64,000 nucleotides of DNA. Origin: JBBRHQ01 sp963720735. GTDB taxonomy: Bacteria; Actinomycetota; Thermoleophilia; Solirubrobacterales; 70-9. How positions within the stretch are numbered: the first letter of the stretch is position 1; the number at the start of each line of letters is the position of its first letter. Below, piece by piece: positions 25,841-33,903 of this stretch. Position numbers and translations under genes: made by a program. The stretch covers positions 248,001 through 312,000 of the forward strand of contig CAVRGL010000001.1 in NCBI GenBank assembly GCA_963720735.1, given 5' to 3'. The notes beneath the pieces were generated by a model, which did not search any database, was not told the DNA's origin, and saw nothing but the letters and a program-made list of their open reading frames with translations.

Positions 25841-27017
25841 AGGCACCCTCGGCGCGCCAGGCGACCTCGCCACGGCGGACCGTCATCGCGACCAGGGGAA
25901 CCCCCGGCCGGTAGACGAGGTCGGTGTGCGAGGCGGCGTCGAGGAGGACGGCGTCGGCTCGCGACCCCGGGGAGAGCCGGCCGATGTCGTCCCGCCGCAG
26001 CGCCCTGGCGCCTCCCAGGGTTGCGGCGGCGAGCGCTTCGTCGGTGGTCATCCCCATCTCGCGCACCGCCAGGGCGATGCAGAAGCTCATCGAGGTGGTG
26101 TTGCTCGAGCCCGGGTTGGTGTTGGTCGCGATCGCCACCGTCGCCCCGGCGTCGATCACGCGGCGAGCGTCGGCGTAGGGCTGGCGGGTCGAGAAGTCGG
26201 TGGCCGGGAGGAAGGTTGCCACCGTCTCGGATGCCGCGAGCGCCTCGACGTCATCATCGGAGAGGTAGGTGCAGTGATCGACCGAGGCGGCGCCGAGCTC
26301 GACCGCGAGACCCACACCCGGCCCCTCGCCGAGCTGGTTTCCGTGGACCCGCATCCCCAGCCCGGCCCGCCGGCCGGCCTCGAGCACCGCGCGGGACTGC
26401 TCGGCGTCGAACGCGCCCCGCTCGCAGAACACGTCGATCCAGCGGGCGAGCGGCGCGCAGGCCCCGAGCATCTCGCCGCAGACCAGCTCGACGTACTGAT
26501 CCGCCCGCCCCTCGTACTCGGCCGGGACCACGTGGGCGCCGAGGAAGGTGACGTCATCGGTGAAGCGGCCGGCAATCTCGCAGCACCGCCTCTCGGTCTC
26601 GACGTCGAGGCCATAGCCCGACTTGATCTCGGCGTGGGTTATCCCCGCCCGCAGCCCCTCCTCGCGGCGGGCCGCTGTGAGCGCCTCCAGCTCCTCTTCG
26701 GGGGCCGCCCGCGTCGCCTCCGTGCTGACCCGGATCCCGCCGGCCTCATACGGCTGCCCCGCCATCCGGGCCGCGAACTCCTCCGAGCGATCGCCGGCGA
26801 AGACCAGGTGAGTGTGGCTGTCGACGAATCCCGGGACAACCGCCCGGCCCCCGGCGTCGATCCGCCGGTCGGCATCCGCACCGGCGGCCTCGACGGCCAC
26901 CACCTCCCCGCCGTCGAGGACCAGGGCGGCGTCGCGGACCGTCCCCAGCACCCCCTTCCCCACCCCGGGATCGTTGGTGACGAGGAGGCCGATGTTGTCG
27001 AGGACCGTGGTGCTCAT
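25839..27017 (-). CDS. hutI: Imidazolonepropionase
   Basis: Third step of histidine breakdown, imidazolonepropionate to N-formimino-L-glutamate; 392 residues. Amidohydrolase-fold metal ligands are DSHTHLVFAGDR and HGNQLGEGPG, followed by SVDHCTYLSDDD and ATNTNPGSSNTTSM near the C-terminus. EIKSGYGLDVETE is a family signature. ATG overlaps the hutF stop (ATGA at 27014-27017). Last gene of the hut operon; converges on ppsA. Confidence 0.95.
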   Translation of the reverse strand: MSTTVLDNIGLLVTNDPGVGKGVLGTVRDAALVLDGGEVVAVEAAGADADRRIDAGGRAVVPGFVDSHTHLVFAGDRSEEFAARMAGQPYEAGGIRVSTEATRAAPEEELEALTAARREEGLRAGITHAEIKSGYGLDVETERRCCEIAGRFTDDVTFLGAHVVPAEYEGRADQYVELVCGEMLGACAPLARWIDVFCERGAFDAEQSRAVLEAGRRAGLGMRVHGNQLGEGPGVGLAVELGAASVDHCTYLSDDDVEALAASETVATFLPATDFSTRQPYADARRVIDAGATVAIATNTNPGSSNTTSMSFCIALAVREMGMTTDEALAAATLGGARALRRDDIGRLSPGSRADAVLLDAASHTDLVYRPGVPLVAMTVRRGEVAWRAEGA

Positions 27018-28345
27018 CGGCTCAGGGCCCTGATCGAGCTCGTCAGCTCGCGGCCGGCGTCGATCGACACGTGCCTTCCGTCCCGGACGATCTCCCGTCC
27101 GCCGCAGAGGACCGCGCGGACATCGGCGGCGCCGCCGGCAAAGACGAGCGAGGCGAGCGCGTCCGCGGGCTCCGTTCCCGCCAGGCGCACCGAGTCGAGC
27201 CCGACAGTGACCAGGTCGGCGATCGCGCCCGGCTCGATCCGCCCCGCCTCGGGCCAGCCGATCGCCGTCTGTCCCGAGCAGGTCGCGGCGCGCAGCAGGG
27301 CCGCGGGCCCGTGGTGGCCCCGTGCCCCCGAGACCAGCCGTTCGTCCATCTCCACCGCCCGCGCCTCTTCGAAGAGGTCGATCACCGCGTTCGAGTCGCT
27401 GCCCAGGGAGAGCGGAGTCCCCGCTTCAGCCAGCCGCGCCGCGGGGCCGACGCCGTCTGCAAGGTCGCGCTCGGTCGTCGGGCAGAGGCAGACAGTCGAG
27501 CCGGCATCGCCGAGGAGGACGAAGTCGTGATCGGCCAGGTGGGTGGCGTGGATCGCCGTGAAGCGTTCGTCCACCGCGCCGGCCTCGGCGAGCAGCGCCG
27601 CGGGGGTCATCCCATGCTCGGCGATGCACTGCTCGTTCTCGGTCGGTTGCTCGGAGAGGTGGGCGTGAAGCGGAGCCTCCCAGCGGCGCGCCCATCCCGC
27701 TATCTCCGCCGCAGCGGCCGGATCGACGGCACGGACGCTGTGTATCGCCGCCCCGATCCGTACCCCGGGCTCCGGGCGCAAACCCTCGACCCGCTCGGCC
27801 CAGGCCGCGGCGCTGCCGTCCGAGAAGCGCAGCTGGGGCGGGTCGGGCACGCGCCGGATGCCGCCGTGCAGGTAGCAGGTGTCGATCAGGGTAAGGCGGA
27901 TGCCGACCGTCCCGGCGGCCTCGATCACGGCCTCCCCCATCGCGTTGGGATCCGCATAGCGCCGGCCTCCCGGACCGTGGTGGAGGTAGTGGAACTCGCC
28001 CACCGCGGTGATCCCGGCCTCCGCCATCTCGGCGAAGGTCGCCCGCGCCAGGGAGTGGTATGAGTCAGGGTCGAGGCGCTCGGCCGCCGCGTACATCCGC
28101 TCGCGCCAGCTCCAGAAGTCACCCGGCCCGGCGGATTGGGTGCGACCGCGGATCGCCCGCTGGAAGGCGTGCGAGTGGGCGTTGGCGAGACCGGGGACGG
28201 TGAGCCCGGCGAGAGCCTCGGCGCCGGCGGGCGGGGCGGCCGAGCGGCTCACGCCGGTGATCCGATCCCCCTGCGTCTCGACCACCACCCCGGCCTCGGC
28301 CTCCTCGGCCCCGCACCAGGCCAGCTCGCACCAGTAGGAGCTCAC
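27014..28345 (-). CDS. hutF: Formimidoylglutamate deiminase
   Basis: Converts N-formimino-L-glutamate to N-formyl-L-glutamate and ammonia; 443 residues. The metal-binding motif GLANAHSHAFQRAIRGRT, the HutF-type DFWSWRERMY, HAHLSEQPTENEQC and SLGSDSNAVIDLFEEARAVE are clear. GTG at 28343-28345 overlaps the stop of the deformylase gene (GTGA). Its product must still be deformylated to glutamate. No hutG-type amidohydrolase is in the operon, but a peptide-deformylase homologue lies immediately upstream. Confidence 0.94.
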   Translation of the reverse strand: MSSYWCELAWCGAEEAEAGVVVETQGDRITGVSRSAAPPAGAEALAGLTVPGLANAHSHAFQRAIRGRTQSAGPGDFWSWRERMYAAAERLDPDSYHSLARATFAEMAEAGITAVGEFHYLHHGPGGRRYADPNAMGEAVIEAAGTVGIRLTLIDTCYLHGGIRRVPDPPQLRFSDGSAAAWAERVEGLRPEPGVRIGAAIHSVRAVDPAAAAEIAGWARRWEAPLHAHLSEQPTENEQCIAEHGMTPAALLAEAGAVDERFTAIHATHLADHDFVLLGDAGSTVCLCPTTERDLADGVGPAARLAEAGTPLSLGSDSNAVIDLFEEARAVEMDERLVSGARGHHGPAALLRAATCSGQTAIGWPEAGRIEPGAIADLVTVGLDSVRLAGTEPADALASLVFAGGAADVRAVLCGGREIVRDGRHVSIDAGRELTSSIRALSR

Positions 28346-28908
28346 CCAGGCTGCCTCGCGTAGGGCGCGATCCGCTCGAGGAAAGCCTCGCGCCCATGGC
28401 GCTCGAACTGCTCCCAGGTACTCAGGGAGCGGGAGTCGGCGCGGTCGACGATCAGCACCCCGTCGAGGTGGTCGACCTCGTGCTGGAAGGTACCGGCGGT
28501 CAACCCCTCGACCACCTGCTCGCGCCGCTCACCGCCGCGGTCGAGGTAGCGGAGGCGGATCGCGAGATGGCGCTCGACGTCGCCCCGCAAGTCGGGGATC
28601 GAGAGGCAGCCCTCATTGATCAGCAGGGTCTCGGCGCCGAGCGGCTCGATCTCGGGGTTGACCATCACCGTCAGCGGGAAGGGAGGCTTGTACGGGTAGC
28701 GGGGATTCGATCCGTTGACCTCGGCCACCGCCACTCGGACCGACTCTCCGACCTGGTTGGCGGCGAGCCCGGCGCCCCCTGCCGCCCTCATCGCCTCGAT
28801 CATCTCGTCGATCAGCCCCTGGATCTCGTCGGAGGCGATCTCCGGCGGATCGACCTCGCGGGCGCGCTCCCGCAGCACCGGGTCGCCGATGGTGACGATC
28901 TCGCGCAC
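28342..28908 (-). CDS. def: Peptide-deformylase family metalloenzyme inside the hut operon
   Basis: 188 residues with all three PDF motifs: GAGLAANQVG (motif 1), EGCLSIPDLRG (motif 2, metal Cys) and QHEVDHLDG (motif 3, the two metal His and catalytic Glu). PDFs normally remove formyl from N-formylmethionyl peptides. Here the GTG start directly abuts the hutU stop (TAGGTG) and the end overlaps hutF (GTGA), so it is translationally locked into histidine catabolism. The missing HutG step, N-formylglutamate to glutamate plus formate, is also removal of an N-formyl group. I infer that it may act as the N-formylglutamate deformylase; housekeeping PDF is the alternative. A long C-terminal tail (after DHLDG, about 40 residues) is present. 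Confidence 0.92.
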   Translation of the reverse strand: MREIVTIGDPVLRERAREVDPPEIASDEIQGLIDEMIEAMRAAGGAGLAANQVGESVRVAVAEVNGSNPRYPYKPPFPLTVMVNPEIEPLGAETLLINEGCLSIPDLRGDVERHLAIRLRYLDRGGERREQVVEGLTAGTFQHEVDHLDGVLIVDRADSRSLSTWEQFERHGREAFLERIAPYARQPG

Positions 28909-30567
28909 CTAGCCCTCCTCCATCGGCACCCGGACGCCGCGCTCCGCAGCCACCTCACCGGCGCGTTCATAGCCCGCGTCGGCGTGGCGGATCACTCCCG
29001 TCCCCGGGTCCGTGGTGAGCACCCGCTCGAGCTTCTGCGCCGCCAGGTCGGTGCCGTCCGCGAGGCAGACCATCCCGGCGTGGATCGAGCGCCCGATGCC
29101 GACCCCGCCGCCGTGGTGGATGCTCACCCAGGAGGCGCCGGCCGAGGTGTTGAGGAGGGCGTTCAGCAGGGGCCAGTCGGCGATCGCGTCCGAGCCGTCG
29201 GCCATCGACTCGGTCTCGCGGTACGGCGAAGCGACGGAGCCGGAATCGAGGTGGTCCCGCCCGATCACGATCGGCCCCTTGAGCTCGCCGGAGCGGACCA
29301 TCTCGTTGAAGCGCAGCCCGAGGCGGTGCCGCACGCCGTAGCCCGCCCAGCAGATCCGCGCCGGCAGTCCCTGGAAGGCGATCCGCTCGCCGGCCAGCCG
29401 GATCCAGCGCTCCAGCCCCGGGTCTCCGGGTATCTCCTCGAGCACCGCCCGGTCGGTGGCGGCGATGTCCGACTCCTCGCCCGAGAGCGCGACCCAGCGG
29501 AACGGTCCCTTGCCCTCGCAGAACAGCGGTCGGATGTAGGCCGGGACGAAGCCCGGGTAGGCGAAGGCGCGCTCGAACCCACCGAGCAGCGCCTCGGCAC
29601 GGAGGCTGTTGCCGTAGTCGAAGACCTCGGCACCGTCGTCGAGGAAGCCGACCATCGCCGCGCAGTGGGCGGCGATCGCCGCTCGCGAGCGGCGCACGTA
29701 CTCATCGGGGTCGGCGGCTCGGAGCTGATCCGCCTCGGCCAGCGTGATCAGGTTGGGCACGTAACCGGCGAGCGGGTCGTGGGCGCTGGTCTGGTCGGTG
29801 ACGATGTCAGCCTCGAAGCCCATCTCCCGCAGGGCCGGAAGCACGTCGGCGGCGTTCGCGCAGAGACCGACGCTCAGCTCCCGGCCCCTCCCCTTGGCGG
29901 CCTCGCAGCGCGCCACGGCGTCCTCGAGGTCGCCGGCCTCCTCGTCGAGGTAGCGGGTCTCGAGCCGCCGGTCGATCCGGTGCTGGTCGACCTCGACGCA
30001 GAGGACGACGCCACCATTCATGGTCACGGCAAGCGGCTGGGCGCCGCCCATGCCGCCGAGTCCGGCGGTGAGGGTGATCGTCCCCTGCAGGGAGCCGCCG
30101 AAGCGGCGGCGGGCGATCTCGGCGAAGCACTCGTAGGTGCCCTGAAGGATCCCCTGGCTGCCGATGTAGATCCAGGAGCCCGCCGTCATCTGCCCGTACA
30201 TCGTCAGCCCCATCTGCTCGAGCCGGCGGAACTCCTCCCAGGTCGCCCAATCCGGGACGAGGTTCGAGTTGGCGATCAGCACGCGAGGGGCCCACTCGTG
30301 GGTGCGGAAGACTCCCACCGGCTTGCCCGACCCGACCAGCATCGTCTCGTCCTCGCCCAGCCCGCGCAGGGTGCGGACGATCGCATCGAAGGCCTCCCAC
30401 GATCGGGCTGCGCGGCCCGTGCCGCCATAGACGACGAGGTCCTCGGGGCGCTCCGCAACCTCCGGATCGAGGTTGTTCATCAGCATTCTCAGCGCCGCCT
30501 CCTGTGGCCAGCCGCGGCAGGACAGCTCGGAGCCCCGCGGCGCCCTGATCTCCCTGGGCGAGGTCAT
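28909..30567 (-). CDS. hutU: Urocanate hydratase
   Basis: Second step of histidine breakdown, urocanate to imidazolonepropionate, NAD+-dependent; 552 residues, normal length. Recognisable blocks are LVVYGGTGRAARSWEAFDAI, MYGQMTAGSWIYIGSQGILQ, TAGLGGMGGAQPLAVTMNGG and DHLDSGSVASPYRETESMAD. ATG at 30565-30567 with GAGGAGG upstream, ten bases after the hutH stop; the longer open frame upstream lies in hutH. Start and stop are tightly packed with neighbours, as expected in one operon. Confidence 0.95.
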   Translation of the reverse strand: MTSPREIRAPRGSELSCRGWPQEAALRMLMNNLDPEVAERPEDLVVYGGTGRAARSWEAFDAIVRTLRGLGEDETMLVGSGKPVGVFRTHEWAPRVLIANSNLVPDWATWEEFRRLEQMGLTMYGQMTAGSWIYIGSQGILQGTYECFAEIARRRFGGSLQGTITLTAGLGGMGGAQPLAVTMNGGVVLCVEVDQHRIDRRLETRYLDEEAGDLEDAVARCEAAKGRGRELSVGLCANAADVLPALREMGFEADIVTDQTSAHDPLAGYVPNLITLAEADQLRAADPDEYVRRSRAAIAAHCAAMVGFLDDGAEVFDYGNSLRAEALLGGFERAFAYPGFVPAYIRPLFCEGKGPFRWVALSGEESDIAATDRAVLEEIPGDPGLERWIRLAGERIAFQGLPARICWAGYGVRHRLGLRFNEMVRSGELKGPIVIGRDHLDSGSVASPYRETESMADGSDAIADWPLLNALLNTSAGASWVSIHHGGGVGIGRSIHAGMVCLADGTDLAAQKLERVLTTDPGTGVIRHADAGYERAGEVAAERGVRVPMEEG

Positions 30568-30577
30568 CGCATCCTCC

Positions 30578-32116
30578 TCATCGCAGCTCCCCGATCTCGG
30601 CCTCGACCGCCGCCAGAAAGGCACCGCCGGCGACCAGCGTCTCGACCGCGGCGAGCTCGGGGCCGAGCCAGCGGTCGGGTCCCGGCCCCGGGATCGCGGC
30701 ACGCACTGCGGCCAGGGCCGCGGCGGTCCCCGGCGCGGGGCGCAACGGAGCCCGCAGGTCGAGGCCGCGGGCCGCGCAAGCCGCCTCCACCGCGACGACC
30801 CGGGCCAGATTGACGATCGCGGCGCGCATCTTCCGCGCCGCGCCCCAGCCCATCGAGACATGGTCCTCCTGCATCGCGCTGGTCGGCAGCGAGTCGACGC
30901 TGGCAGGCGCCGCCAGCCGCCGGTTCTCGGCGACCACCGCGGCCTGCGTGTACTGGGCGATCATCATCCCGGAGTTCACCCCGGCGTCCTCGGCCAGGAA
31001 CGGGGGCAGGCCGTGGGAGCGGGTCGCGTCGAGCAGGCGGTCGGTGCGCCGCTCGGCGATCGCGGCGACGTCGGCGGCGGCGATCGCCAGGAAGTCGCAG
31101 GCGTGGCCCAGCGGCGCCCCGTGGAAATTGCCGCAGGACTCGACCCTGCCGTCGGGGAGGATCATCGGATTGTCTATCGCCGCGCCCAGCTCGGCGTTGG
31201 CGACGCCATCGGCGTGGGCCAGCGCGTCACGAGCGGCGCCGGCCACCTGCGGGGCGCAGCGCAGCGAGTAGGCGTCCTGGACACGGGGATCGCCCTCGCG
31301 GTGCGAGGCGACGATCTCGGATCCGGCCAGCAGCGACCGCAGGTTTGCGGCGCTGTCGGCCTGGCCAGGCTGGGGGCGCAGCGCGATCAGGTCCTCGGCG
31401 AAGGCGCGGTCGGTGCCGAGCAGCGCCTCGACCGACATCGCCGTGGCGACCTCCGCCGCCCGCAACAGCCGGCGCAGGTCGGCCAGCCCCAGGACGAGCA
31501 TGCCGAGGATCCCGTCGGTGCCGTTGATCAGGGCCAGGCCCTCCTTCGCCCTCAGGGTGACCGGCTCGATCCCGGCGTCGAGCATCGCGTCCGCAGCGGC
31601 GAGCGGCGCTCCGTCGCGGTCCGTCACCTCGCCCTCACCGATCAGGGCGAGGGCGCAGTGGGCGAGTGGTGCCAGGTCGCCGCTGGCGCCGAGCGAGCCA
31701 TGCTCGGGGACGACCGGGCTGAGCCCGGCCTCGAGCAGCGCCAGGATCGTCTCGGCAAGCACAGGGCGGGCCCCGGAGAAGCCCATCGCCAGGGTGCGGG
31801 CGCGCAGCAGCATCATCGCCCGCACCACCTCGGCCTCGACGGGCGGGCCCATACCCGCGGCGTGGGAGCGGATCAGGGCCCGCTGCAACTCCTCGCGCTG
31901 CGCCGCCGGAATCTGGGTCAGGGCCAGCGAGCCGAACCCGGTGGAGACGCCGTAAGCGGGTTCGTCGGAGGCGGCGAGCCGCTCGACGATGCCGGCGCTT
32001 CGCTCCATCGCCTCCCGCGCTTTGGCCCCCAGGGTCGCGCGGGCACCCTCGCGCGCGACGGCGATCACCTCGCCGGCGGCGAGGCCCCCGGGACCGATCT
32101 CCACGCTGGCCGTCAC
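30578..32116 (-). CDS. hutH: Histidine ammonia-lyase
   Basis: First gene of the operon: removes ammonia from histidine to give urocanate; 512 residues. The self-forming MIO cofactor triad ASG lies in SLGASGDLAPLAHCALALIG. YGVSTGFGSLA near the N-terminus and the HGAPLGHACDFLAIA and PTSAMQEDHVSMG blocks are family-typical. I use GTG at 32114-32116; the frame is open further upstream without a better start. Only 70 bases separate it from the divergent 155-residue gene, so the hut promoter must lie there. Confidence 0.94.
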   Translation of the reverse strand: MTASVEIGPGGLAAGEVIAVAREGARATLGAKAREAMERSAGIVERLAASDEPAYGVSTGFGSLALTQIPAAQREELQRALIRSHAAGMGPPVEAEVVRAMMLLRARTLAMGFSGARPVLAETILALLEAGLSPVVPEHGSLGASGDLAPLAHCALALIGEGEVTDRDGAPLAAADAMLDAGIEPVTLRAKEGLALINGTDGILGMLVLGLADLRRLLRAAEVATAMSVEALLGTDRAFAEDLIALRPQPGQADSAANLRSLLAGSEIVASHREGDPRVQDAYSLRCAPQVAGAARDALAHADGVANAELGAAIDNPMILPDGRVESCGNFHGAPLGHACDFLAIAAADVAAIAERRTDRLLDATRSHGLPPFLAEDAGVNSGMMIAQYTQAAVVAENRRLAAPASVDSLPTSAMQEDHVSMGWGAARKMRAAIVNLARVVAVEAACAARGLDLRAPLRPAPGTAAALAAVRAAIPGPGPDRWLGPELAAVETLVAGGAFLAAVEAEIGELR

Positions 32117-32186
32117 GGGCTTAGTATCTCGCCCGCGCCCGCGAGCGGCGATCAGGCCGGCGGGCCCGAACAAAGGAGAGCGGAGG

Positions 32187-32654
32187 ATGACTGGGAAGGC
32201 GGAGTTCACCGAGCAGGAGTGGAAGCAGGTCCTCGAGGCGCCACCGAGCGCAGGGATGATCGTGATCACGGCCCAGAGCGGCGGCTCGATCCGGGAGAGC
32301 TTTTCGATGGCCAAGGCCTACACCGAGGCGCGCCGGCACCATGGCGAGAGCGAGCTGCTCGACGAGGTCGTCTCGACCAAGCCCGAGGTCGACCGCACCC
32401 GGGTCGGCTCGAGGGAGGAGCTCAAGGAGCACAATCTCCAGAACCTCCGTGACGCGGTCGCGGTGCTCGAGACCAAGGCCGGGCCGGAGGAGGTCGAGGA
32501 ATACAAGCGCTTCATCGTCGGCCTCGCTGAACGGGTCGCCGAGGCCCACCGCGAAGGCTTCATGGGGCTGAGCGGGGAGCGGGTGAGCGACGCGGAGCGC
32601 GCCGCGGTCGAGGAGATCGCCTCCACCCTGGGGGTTCCGGAGACCACGACCTAG
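32187..32654 (+). CDS. Hypothetical alpha-helical protein (155 aa)
   Basis: 155 residues, charged and predicted largely helical (EELKEHNLQNLRDAVAVLE, EEVEEYKRFIVGLAERVAEA). ATG at 32187 with GGAGAGCGGAGG upstream. It starts MTGKAEFTEQEWKQVLEAPP and has GLSGERVSDAERAAVEEIAS near the end. Proteins like this occur in Thermoleophilia next to unrelated genes, as far as I recall, but I do not recognise a named domain. It diverges from hutH and lies just upstream of the antiporter gene on the same strand. Confidence 0.7.
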   Translation: MTGKAEFTEQEWKQVLEAPPSAGMIVITAQSGGSIRESFSMAKAYTEARRHHGESELLDEVVSTKPEVDRTRVGSREELKEHNLQNLRDAVAVLETKAGPEEVEEYKRFIVGLAERVAEAHREGFMGLSGERVSDAERAAVEEIASTLGVPETTT

Positions 32655-32764
32655 ACAGAGCCGGAGCAGCGGCCCTGTTTTCCATCGATACCGCATCGTT
32701 CTTCGTAATCGTCGCGGTCGCGGCGATCGCGGCCCTGACCGTCGCCGTTATCCCGGGCAGGCTC

Positions 32765-33895
32765 GTGCCTCCAGTTGTCGTCGTCGAGATTCTGCTCGGA
32801 ATCTTGGTCGGCCCCGACGTACTCGACATCGCAGACGGAGACAGCTTCATCAAGTTCTTCTCGAACCTCGGGCTCGGCATGCTCTTCTTCTTCGCCGGCT
32901 ACGAGATCGACTTCGAGCGCATCAGCGGCAGCCCACTTCGACTCGGGGCGTTCGGTTGGGCGTTGTCGGTGGGGCTCGCGTACGGAATCGGCGGGGTCCT
33001 GGAGGCCGCCGGAATCGTTATCTCCCTCCTCTATACGGGCTCGGCAATGGCCACGACAGCGATCGGCACCCTGATACCGATCCTTCGCGACACGGGTGAG
33101 CTCAGGACTCCCTTCGGAACCAACCTGCTTGGCGCCGGCGCAATGGGCGAGTTCGGTCCCATCCTCCTGATCACCCTGGTTCTCTCGACATCGCATCCGA
33201 TCGAAGAGGCGCTGATCCTCGCTGCGTTCATCGTGCTCGCGATCGCGATCGCCCTGGCCTCCGTGCGACTTGCCAGCCCCGGCTGGCGGGTGCTCGAGCG
33301 GACCCTCGAATCGAGCAGTCAGCTTGCCGTCAGAATCGCCGTTGTCCTCGTCTTCGGCCTTGTCGCGATCGCAGGCAGCCTGGGCCTGGACATCCTGCTT
33401 GGAGGGTTCGTCGCGGGCCTGATCACGCGGGTGGCCTTGAAGGGGCAGGAGGTCGAGGTCTTCGAGTCGAAACTCACTGCGGTCGGCTTTGGGTTTCTGA
33501 TCCCATTCTTCTTCGTCACCAGCGGCCTTACTTTTGATCTCGATGCGCTGCTGTCCAGCAGCTCGGCGCTGCTGAAGCTCCCGCTTTTCCTGGGCTTATT
33601 CCTGCTCGTACGAGGATTGCCTGCGCTTCTGCTCTATCGCGGAGCGATGGCGATGCGTGAAAGGTTGGCCTTGGGCTTCTTCTGTGCCACCGAGTTGCCG
33701 TTGGTCGTAGCCATCACGACGATTGCCGTTGACGGTGGTCACATGAAGTCGACGACTTCGGCCGCCCTGGTCGGTGCGGCGATCCTCTCGACCCTGGTCT
33801 ACCCGCAGGTCGGGCTGGCGCTTCGCCGGGGCCGCACCGAGGCTGACCAGCCCCTGGAGCCGGAGGTCACCGCGGCATCCGCCGCCACCGGCTGA
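32765..33895 (+). CDS. CPA2/Kef-type monovalent cation/proton antiporter
   Basis: Membrane antiporter; 376 residues from the first conventional start, GTG at 32765, with about 11 hydrophobic helices and no cytoplasmic Kef regulatory (TrkA-N) domain. Motifs VEILLGILVGPDVL, LGLGMLFFFAGYEIDF and FGPILLITLVL (with the acidic pair region) are typical. The frame remains open upstream to about 32675 and encodes a hydrophobic stretch (FFVIVAVAAIAALTVAVI) that looks like the normal first helix. There is no ATG, GTG or TTG there, so a non-standard start such as CTG at 32675, or a sequence error, is likely. The 3' end converges with the next operon. Confidence 0.82.
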   Translation: MPPVVVVEILLGILVGPDVLDIADGDSFIKFFSNLGLGMLFFFAGYEIDFERISGSPLRLGAFGWALSVGLAYGIGGVLEAAGIVISLLYTGSAMATTAIGTLIPILRDTGELRTPFGTNLLGAGAMGEFGPILLITLVLSTSHPIEEALILAAFIVLAIAIALASVRLASPGWRVLERTLESSSQLAVRIAVVLVFGLVAIAGSLGLDILLGGFVAGLITRVALKGQEVEVFESKLTAVGFGFLIPFFFVTSGLTFDLDALLSSSSALLKLPLFLGLFLLVRGLPALLLYRGAMAMRERLALGFFCATELPLVVAITTIAVDGGHMKSTTSAALVGAAILSTLVYPQVGLALRRGRTEADQPLEPEVTAASAATG

Positions 33896-33903
33896 GCCCA
33901 GGC

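Noticed and set aside
28396..32452. Two very long plus-strand open frames opposite the hut operon
   Set aside because: No motif; they mirror def, hutU and hutH. The real small gene here is the one at 32187-32654.
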